From Duganella sp. BuS-21 (GTDB lineage Bacteria; Pseudomonadota; Gammaproteobacteria; Burkholderiales; Burkholderiaceae_D), in NCBI GenBank assembly GCA_041874725.1, contig CP097466.1:2232001-2296000 (forward strand): a stretch of 64,000 bases of DNA. The letters are read 5' to 3'. The notes under the pieces were generated by a model, which was not told the DNA's origin, ran no database searches, and worked only from the letters and a program-made list of their open reading frames with translations. Shown here one piece after another: positions 59,128-64,000 of this stretch. A program made the translations under genes and the position numbers. The first letter of the stretch is position 1. Each line of letters begins with the position of its first letter.

Positions 59128-59216
59128 ACGCATGAGGACACATTTTTTTCTTTGCAAGGCTGGGTAATTTGCCGATTCGATTCCAGAGCTGAGGTCGATT
59201 AGTTCCGATTCTCGGT

Positions 59217-59702
59217 TTAACTTGGAACATCGGGCGCGCCTTCCGGCCGTGGTTTGCCTTCCACGCGAAATTGCCGGAAGAATTTGAATTTCCGATGCGC
59301 GCCGCGTGGATCTGAAATGAAGGGAAAGTCAAACTCCCTCTCGGTGAGCAACACCACCCGCCAGACTATGCCGCCGAAAAAGCGAAACGTCAGTGTATCC
59401 GGTGGTTGCAAGCGGAGTTCGGCAAATGTACCGGTGGAGTACATCGCGCCCAAGGTAGCAGCGTCAATGAGCGTCATGTTCATATCGAACATATAAATCC
59501 GCAGCGACTCTTCAAAAGGAATGTCATCAGTGAAAAAGGCAATGCGATAGTCGCGCCATGTCACTGCAGCTTCCAGCATCGCGCCGGTCACAACCGACCC
59601 GGTGGGCTTACCGTCCACCAGCAATTCCGACGTCGCCAGCGCCGTATCGGAATAGGGGGATGCTGGCCTTGCTGTGAATTCTGAGGTTGGAAGTAATCTC
59701 AT
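59217..59702 (-). CDS. Hypothetical protein, paralogue A of a tandem pair (161 aa)
   Basis: Acidic soluble protein with no membrane segment. Its middle region (TGAMLEAAVTWRDYRIAFF, PFEESLRIYMFDMN, MYSTGTF, RGAHRKFKFFRQF) aligns along its length with the product of the gene 20 bases upstream. The strands and aromatic pattern suggest a beta-rich domain. I recognise no family. Its GC content is lower than the chromosome average, fitting acquired DNA. Confidence 0.72.
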   Translation of the reverse strand: MRLLPTSEFTARPASPYSDTALATSELLVDGKPTGSVVTGAMLEAAVTWRDYRIAFFTDDIPFEESLRIYMFDMNMTLIDAATLGAMYSTGTFAELRLQPPDTLTFRFFGGIVWRVVLLTEREFDFPFISDPRGAHRKFKFFRQFRVEGKPRPEGAPDVPS

Positions 59703-59722
59703 GAGCTGGCTCTCTGATACAT

Positions 59723-60259
59723 CTATCCCTTTGGCGTCACGCGAATGCGTCCCGCCCGACGAGATGGCAGCGCTTGATTACCCGGTTGATTGCTTTGCTT
59801 AGGTGCCGGATGTGCCGAGAGCTGAAATCTTTGAAAAAACGTATGAGGGCGATGTACGCCTAAAGGCGCCGAGACTATGGGAATGGCAAATTTTTTCTCA
59901 GGGAATAGCTTGAGTGTCCAAGTCATCTCGCCAAGAAACTCAAAGCGGACGGTGTCGTCTTCGGTCAGGTCCAGATGTGAAAAAATACCCGTTGAGTACA
60001 TGAAGTACATCCGCGCGTAGTCTGCGACATTCAGATGCCGGTCGAGCAAATAGATGTTCAGGGTGTCTTCAAAAGGCACATCATTGGTGAGGAAGAGCAG
60101 AACATATTCCTTCCAAGTCAGGGCAGCCTCAAGCACTGCGCCGTCGAGGACTGTACTCGTAGCAGCCCCTGCCACAGTGACTTCGCACACCGGTTCCGTG
60201 TCCGAGGTGGATGGCGTGATAACACGTATCGAGTAGCCTGGTGCGTGTACTAATTTCAT
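59723..60259 (-). CDS. Hypothetical protein, paralogue B of a tandem pair (178 aa)
   Basis: The start at 60259 (MKLVHAPGYSIRV) matches the paralogue layout, although the frame is open to 60352. Shared blocks are DGAVLEAALTWKEYVLLFL, PFEDTLNIYLLDRHLN, MYFMYSTGIF and LGVHRPHTFFQRFQ. It has an extra basic tail (PSRRAGRIRVTPKG). Tandem duplicates next to a small glycine-rich membrane peptide resemble immunity genes beside a toxin, but this is only an analogy. The stop of the glycine-rich gene lies eight bases before this start. Confidence 0.72.
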   Translation of the reverse strand: MKLVHAPGYSIRVITPSTSDTEPVCEVTVAGAATSTVLDGAVLEAALTWKEYVLLFLTNDVPFEDTLNIYLLDRHLNVADYARMYFMYSTGIFSHLDLTEDDTVRFEFLGEMTWTLKLFPEKKFAIPIVSAPLGVHRPHTFFQRFQLSAHPAPKQSNQPGNQALPSRRAGRIRVTPKG

Positions 60260-60266
60260 GGGAGTT

Positions 60267-60524
60267 TTACCAGCTATAGCTTGCCCCGAAAGCGGCAAGT
60301 GCTCCTCCTGCAAACGCGCCAACGGTAGCACAGACCGGCGCAGCTGGGCCACATGCTACTCCGGCTAACGCTCCTCCGGCGATACCGCCTGCAACACTGG
60401 CCCCATTGATGGCGAGCTCTTTTTGAAATGCCGCCATCTTGTTTGACGAGGTGACGACGTGATAGGTAGAGAGTGCCAGACTCAAGAACAGCACGCTACG
60501 CCCAGAATAGGAAAGGCGAGCCAT
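60267..60524 (-). CDS. Glycine-zipper membrane peptide, possible toxin C-terminus (85 aa)
   Basis: The N-terminal 25 residues are hydrophobic/basic. From residue 36 the sequence is ELAINGASVAGGIAGGALAG then VACGPAAPVCATVGAFAGGA, a glycine-zipper hydrophobic hairpin with a Cys pair. Similar segments occur at the C-termini of some large polymorphic or type VI effectors and in small pore-forming peptides. It could be a complete small protein or the remnant of a longer gene. It leads the two paralogous genes on the same strand. Confidence 0.55.
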   Translation of the reverse strand: MARLSYSGRSVLFLSLALSTYHVVTSSNKMAAFQKELAINGASVAGGIAGGALAGVACGPAAPVCATVGAFAGGALAAFGASYSW

Positions 60525-60679
60525 CGCGAGAGTGACTTTGCGGTTCGATTTACCTGCGGATGTGACTATGCTCGCATAGACAGCATTTTTCCTCGCGTTC
60601 GATAGGCGGGAGAAAATGGCGTGCTCACCGTGTAACTCAATGGTCTTGGTTGCGATCAGTTGGTTCGACGAATATCTCT

Positions 60680-60845
60680 ATTAGCATTTTTGAGCGTATC
60701 GCCAAGGAAGGGCGAAAGTATGGAGTTAGCTTATTGGTAATTAGCCAGCGTCCATCAGAGGTCAATAAGACCATGTTGAGTCAGTGTAGTAATTTCATAT
60801 CGATGCGTCTTACGAATGCCGATGATCAGGCAGTGATCGCGCTTG
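60680..60845 (+). pseudogene. Fragment of a HerA-type (DUF87) ATPase
   Basis: A 220-base open stretch encodes IFERIAKEGRKYGVSLLVIS then QRPSEVNKTMLSQCSNFISM and RLTNADDQAVI, a block typical of the late part of HerA/DUF87 DNA-translocase ATPases. Walker motifs and both ends of the domain are absent, and no initiation site is visible. Full HerA proteins occur in DNA repair and in phage-defence operons. This is a leftover of such a gene whose remaining codons run into the tetR 3' end. Confidence 0.7.
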
Positions 60846-60846
60846 T

Positions 60847-61407
60847 TCAGATAGTATCAGCGACGGCCTGAATTATTTCCTGGGAAAACACCACATCGGT
60901 GGAAGCCCGCGCCAGCACCAATGCGCCAACCATACCTGCGTAGGCTGCCAATGACTGCCTGCGCCGGTCGCCCTCCGTACCCGGTGGCATCATTGCCGCC
61001 AACACTTCCACTAACTCCTTAACCTGTTCCGTGAGCGGTACGCGCACCTTTTCCCCTTGACGCGCGATTTCGGAACCCAGCGCGGCCATGACGCACCCTT
61101 CTGCGTTCGCTTCGGCATATGCTTCTTTCAAATAGCGTTCGACCATCTGGCGCGGTTGCAACCGCGCGCCCTCTGTGCGCAACTTCCGCCAGAAATCGAC
61201 ATTCCCCTTCATGGCGCTTGAACTGGCTTCGACGATTAAATCCTCTTTAGAGTCAAAATTGGCATAGAACCCACCATGACTCAACCCCGCAGCTCGCATT
61301 ATCTCCGCGACTCCCACCCCGCCATAGCCATATGCTCGGAATAGCTCGCCTGCCTTATCAACAATGTTTTCGCGGTTGCGTACCGCGATTGCCCTAGTAA
61401 CCTTCAT
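60847..61407 (-). CDS. TetR-family regulator (186 aa)
   Basis: The N-terminal helix-turn-helix (RENIVDKAGELFRAYGYGGV, then GVAEIMRAAGLSHGGFYANF) is of the AcrR/TetR type with the usual ligand domain behind it. It is divergent from the aldo-keto reductase gene, and the intergenic region holds a perfect palindrome likely bound by it. The ligand is unknown; such pairs often respond to aldehydes or quinones. Confidence 0.92.
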   Translation of the reverse strand: MKVTRAIAVRNRENIVDKAGELFRAYGYGGVGVAEIMRAAGLSHGGFYANFDSKEDLIVEASSSAMKGNVDFWRKLRTEGARLQPRQMVERYLKEAYAEANAEGCVMAALGSEIARQGEKVRVPLTEQVKELVEVLAAMMPPGTEGDRRRQSLAAYAGMVGALVLARASTDVVFSQEIIQAVADTI

Positions 61408-61440
61408 TCACTTTGCCTCCGGACACAAAATTCTCCTTGA

Positions 61441-61464
61441 ATTATATGATGAACGTCATATAAT
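61441..61464. promoter_or_regulatory. Likely TetR operator
   Basis: ATTATATGA-TGAACG-TCATATAAT is a perfect nine-base-arm palindrome between the divergent tetR and reductase genes. The half-site TCATATAA is repeated at 61482-61489. Position and symmetry fit an operator controlling both genes. Confidence 0.7.
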
Positions 61465-61519
61465 TTCATTCATGTCGACCATCATATAACGTATCCGATA
61501 AATTTCAAGGAGCTTTAAC

Positions 61520-62581
61520 ATGCAATACACTACTTTCGGCCGTCGAACCGGCCTCCGCGTCTCCGAACTCGCGTTGGGGACTGGTAATTTTGGCACTGGC
61601 TGGGGCTACGGGTCCGAGCGAGAAGAAGCGAAGGCCGTATTCGATGGTTTTGCTGCCCAAGGTGGTAACTTCATCGACACGGCCGATACCTATCAAGTTG
61701 GACAATCCGAGCAAATGCTGGGCGATTTCATTGCTGCTGACCGTGACCACTTTGTCTTGGCCACCAAGTACACAATGGGCATGGCTCCTAATAGCGGTCC
61801 TTCCCGTACCGGCAACAGCCGCAAGAACATGATCCAGTCGGTGGAGGCAAGCCTGAAGCGTTTGAATACTGATCGCATCGACCTTTTTTGGGCCCACTTT
61901 ACGGACGAGGTAACGCCCTTGGAGGAAATAATGCGTGGCTTCGACGACTTGGTGCGCCAAGGCAAGATCTTATATGCAGGGTTGTCCAACTTTCCAGCTT
62001 GGCGCGTGGCGCGCGCGGACCTGATGGCAGAGCTGCGTGGCTGGACCCCCATTGCCGGCATCCAGATCGAATATAGCCTCGTGGAGCGTGGGGCTGATCG
62101 CGAACTGCTTCCGATGGTCGAGACACTTGGGCTGGGCGCCGCGCTATGGTCGCCGCTGGGTGGTGGACTGTTGACGGGGAAGTATCGTGACGGCAGCAAG
62201 GATGGGCGTCTGACCGGCTTTGGCGGTGCGCTGGTACATACAGAAAAGTCCGAGCGCGAGACCACCATCCTCGATACCGTGCAAGCGATTAGTAACGAGC
62301 TGGGCGCGACGCCAACCCAAGTGGCCATCGCCTGGCTGCTGCATAAAGCACGCCGCACGCATACCGCTTTGGTTCCGATCCTCGGATCTCGCACGCGCGC
62401 GCAGTTGGACGCCACTCTGGGTGCAGTTGCGCTCCAACTGAGCATCGAGCAGGCTGCGCGCTTGGATGCGGCCAGCGCGATCAAACTCGGCTCGCCCTAC
62501 GACACCATTGCTGAGCAAAAGGTCGCCATTGCAGGAGGTCCCCAAGTGCAGCTTCGCTACCCAACCATCTCCGCAAGATGA
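61520..62581 (+). CDS. Aldo/keto reductase (353 aa)
   Basis: NADPH-dependent carbonyl reductase fold. Catalytic residues are visible in FIDTADTYQVGQSEQML (Asp, Tyr), ATKYT (Lys) and FWAHFTDE (His). The C-terminal cofactor segment is ILGSRTRAQLDATLGA. AAGGAG precedes the ATG. It is most like the plant-type/YajO-related branch. The adjacent TetR protein probably represses it. Confidence 0.93.
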   Translation: MQYTTFGRRTGLRVSELALGTGNFGTGWGYGSEREEAKAVFDGFAAQGGNFIDTADTYQVGQSEQMLGDFIAADRDHFVLATKYTMGMAPNSGPSRTGNSRKNMIQSVEASLKRLNTDRIDLFWAHFTDEVTPLEEIMRGFDDLVRQGKILYAGLSNFPAWRVARADLMAELRGWTPIAGIQIEYSLVERGADRELLPMVETLGLGAALWSPLGGGLLTGKYRDGSKDGRLTGFGGALVHTEKSERETTILDTVQAISNELGATPTQVAIAWLLHKARRTHTALVPILGSRTRAQLDATLGAVALQLSIEQAARLDAASAIKLGSPYDTIAEQKVAIAGGPQVQLRYPTISAR

Positions 62582-62666
62582 GGGGAACTCATGTTAAGTT
62601 GCGCTGAGTATTGGTAATCCGCCGTGTAGCTGCTCACTTTCCAAAGCGACCAGAGAGCGACCAGAA

Positions 62667-62700
62667 ACAAAAAAGCCCACGAACCAAAATTCGTGGGCTT
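62667..62700 (-). terminator. Terminator of the tRNA-Lys pair
   Basis: On the minus strand AAGCCCACGA pairs with TCGTGGGCTT around an eight-base loop and is followed by TTTTTTG. It lies 14 bases downstream of the tRNA-Lys gene at 62714. Confidence 0.88.
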
Positions 62701-62713
62701 CCTTGATTATTCT

Positions 62714-62789
62714 TGGTAGGCCGTGCGGGATTCGAACCTGCGACCAACGGATTAAAAGTCCGCTGCTCTACCAGCTGAGCTAACGACCC
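62714..62789 (-). tRNA. tRNA-Lys (anticodon TTT), distal copy of a tandem pair
   Basis: 76 bases with encoded CCA, identical to the copies at 48579 and 62819. The two copies here are 29 bases apart and share a terminator. Confidence 0.97.
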
Positions 62790-62818
62790 ATAGGTATCTC
62801 ACCTAGGTTCTTTCGGAA

Positions 62819-62894
62819 TGGTAGGCCGTGCGGGATTCGAACCTGCGACCAACGGATTAAAAGTCCGCTGCTCTACCAGCTGAGCTAACGACCC
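62819..62894 (-). tRNA. tRNA-Lys (anticodon TTT), proximal copy of a tandem pair
   Basis: 76 bases with encoded CCA, identical in sequence to the other two tRNA-Lys genes of the window. It follows cpoB on the same strand by 57 bases. Confidence 0.97.
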
Positions 62895-62951
62895 CCGAAA
62901 GAAGCGAGATTATAGGGGAGGCCAGCTCAACTGTCAAATACCCACCGGTAA

Positions 62952-63707
62952 TTATTTCCCGGCCAGGCGTTCCTTGGCCGTCACCGCCGCCGACGAATCC
63001 GGGTATTGCTTGATCAAGTCCTGTAGTGTCTTTTTGGCAGCCTTGTCTTTCAGCTCAGTCTGGCAGCTGGCGATGTTCAGCATGGCGTCCGGCGCCTTCG
63101 GGCTGTCGCCGTAGTTCTTCAGCACCACCAGCTGGGCTGCGATGGCGGCCTTGCAGTCACGCTGGGCGTAGTAGGCGTTGCCGAGCCAGTATTGCGCGTT
63201 GGAGGCGTAGCTCGAGCCCGGATAGCGCGCCACGAAGTCGCTCAGGGCGCTGCCGGCGGCCTTGTAGTCGCCGGCCTTGAATAGCTGCATGGCTGCTTCA
63301 TAGTTGCGCTGCTCGTTCGGGTCGACTTGGGCAGTCTTGCCGTCGATGTTCACTTCGCGCGGTTCAAGCTTGCGGATGCGGGCGTCGAGGTCGGTGTAGA
63401 AATCTTTCTGGCGCTTTTGCGTGTTGGAGATGTCGTTGGCCAGCACTTCGATCTGGCCGCGCAGCTTGGCGATTTCCTGCAGCATGGTTTCGTTCTGGCT
63501 CACCAGGTCGAGCGTGCTGGCTTTGTCGGACTTGGTGTCGATGCGGGCCGACAGTTCGGTGCGCATGGACTCGACCTTGGCGCGCAGGTCGAGCAGGGCG
63601 CGACGGGCTTCGTCGTCGTCGAACAGGCCGGCATGGGCTTGCAGCGGCATCCACACGGCCGCTGCCAGCAGGGCGGCGCTCAGGCCGGATTTGGAGAATT
63701 TCATCAT
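62952..63707 (-). CDS. cpoB: Cell division coordinator CpoB (YbgF, Tol-Pal system)
   Basis: About 251 residues. The signal peptide MKFSKSGLSAALLAAAVWMP ends in AHAG; an N-terminal coiled coil (about 40-115) follows. TPR repeats at the C-terminus include AAMQLFKAGDYKAAGSALSD and YWLGNAYYAQRD. CpoB links PBP1B peptidoglycan synthesis to the Tol machine during division. The start could be either ATG at 63707 or 63704; a GTG at 63722 is less likely. It lies downstream of pal, behind a terminator hairpin. Confidence 0.94.
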   Translation of the reverse strand: MMKFSKSGLSAALLAAAVWMPLQAHAGLFDDDEARRALLDLRAKVESMRTELSARIDTKSDKASTLDLVSQNETMLQEIAKLRGQIEVLANDISNTQKRQKDFYTDLDARIRKLEPREVNIDGKTAQVDPNEQRNYEAAMQLFKAGDYKAAGSALSDFVARYPGSSYASNAQYWLGNAYYAQRDCKAAIAAQLVVLKNYGDSPKAPDAMLNIASCQTELKDKAAKKTLQDLIKQYPDSSAAVTAKERLAGK

Positions 63708-63731
63708 GTCGGGCGCTTTCACACAAATCTA

Positions 63732-63779
63732 TAAAAAGAAACGGGGCAGGGCGCGGAGAATCTCCGCGCGCCGCCCCGT
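63732..63779 (-). terminator. Strong hairpin between pal and cpoB
   Basis: An almost continuous stem of 19 base pairs (ACGGGGC and GCGCGGAGA segments) is followed on the minus strand by TTTCTTTTTAT. It would reduce or end pal transcription before cpoB, a point of unequal expression. Confidence 0.75.
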
Positions 63780-63817
63780 ATTATGCCTGTGACCCGGCAA
63801 AAAGGTAGTGCTTTTGA

Positions 63818-64000
63818 TTACTTGTAGACGATGTCTGCACGACGGTTTTGCGCCCATGCTTCTTCGTTCGAGCCGCTGGCCTTAGGCTTTTCCTTGCCCA
63901 GCGAGACCGCTTCGATTTGCGATTCCGGCACGCCCAGGGTGCTCATGGCTTTGCGCACGGCTTCGGCGCGTTTCTGGCCCAGGGCCAGGTTGTATTCGGC
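63818..64000 (-). CDS. pal: Peptidoglycan-associated lipoprotein Pal (3' end only)
   Basis: The last 60 residues of an OmpA-like domain: AEYNLALGQKRAEAVRKAMS, then TLGVPESQIEAVSLGKEKP and WAQNRRADIVYK. Pal holds the outer membrane to peptidoglycan and works with TolB. The 5' part is outside the window. Its neighbour cpoB supports the call. Confidence 0.96.
   Translation of the reverse strand, partial: AEYNLALGQKRAEAVRKAMSTLGVPESQIEAVSLGKEKPKASGSNEEAWAQNRRADIVYK

Overview
The window is GC-rich, densely coded chromosomal DNA of a betaproteobacterium. The best fit is family Oxalobacteraceae (Duganella, Massilia or Janthinobacterium type). This rests on the argF/argG pairing, the protein sequences, the number of chemoreceptors and the repeated 'GGGGTCAG' palindromes between genes. 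No rRNA, CRISPR array, intact transposase or intact prophage is visible.

Layout. 0-4.1 kb: a minus-strand chemotaxis operon of two near-duplicate receptors followed by a cheW-type adaptor cut by the window edge. 4.2-6.4 kb: argG and argF. 6.5-11.6 kb: an operon of M48 peptidase, rsgA and a large TPR-GAF histidine kinase, divergent from orn. 12-21.9 kb: a mixed housekeeping and accessory stretch with a lipoprotein esterase, JmjC cupin, SEC-C protein, srkA, a 749-residue coiled-coil protein, an outer-membrane protein and a DUF475 membrane protein. 22-29.5 kb: RND pump genes, a FadL porin and a cystine transporter. 29.7-32 kb: another chemoreceptor and a small exported protein.

32.1-39.2 kb is the most coherent system. 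A HlyD-type adaptor, an ABC ATPase, two FtsX/MacB-like permeases, an NtrC-family sigma54 activator and its histidine kinase run in one tightly coupled operon. A full-consensus sigma54 promoter lies directly in front of the first gene. This looks like a self-regulated export or envelope-stress system. Next to it is a short structured stretch with a minus-strand terminator that may be a small RNA.

40-44.4 kb: an outer-membrane protein and two convergent chemoreceptors separated by a composite repeat. 44.6-57.7 kb: a DUF418 protein, a YigZ-like protein, a SUV3-type RNA helicase, tRNA-Lys, an operon of acyltransferase, chrA and a winged-helix/ATPase/TPR regulator, a Tat-exported VOC protein, and a divergent operon of a royal-jelly-type lipoprotein and a YqhD-like alcohol dehydrogenase.

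58.9-62.9 kb looks like a small decayed island at tRNA-Lys genes. It holds a tRNA-like remnant, a 134-bp MITE-like element with perfect 19-bp inverted ends and 12-bp flanking direct repeats, two tandem paralogous unknown proteins, a glycine-rich membrane peptide, a HerA-type ATPase fragment, a TetR/aldo-keto reductase pair and two tRNA-Lys copies. The window ends in cpoB and the 3' end of pal (Tol-Pal system).

Four palindromic repeat elements of two sequence subtypes sit at 14.5, 18.8, 32.0 and 42.6 kb, all between genes.
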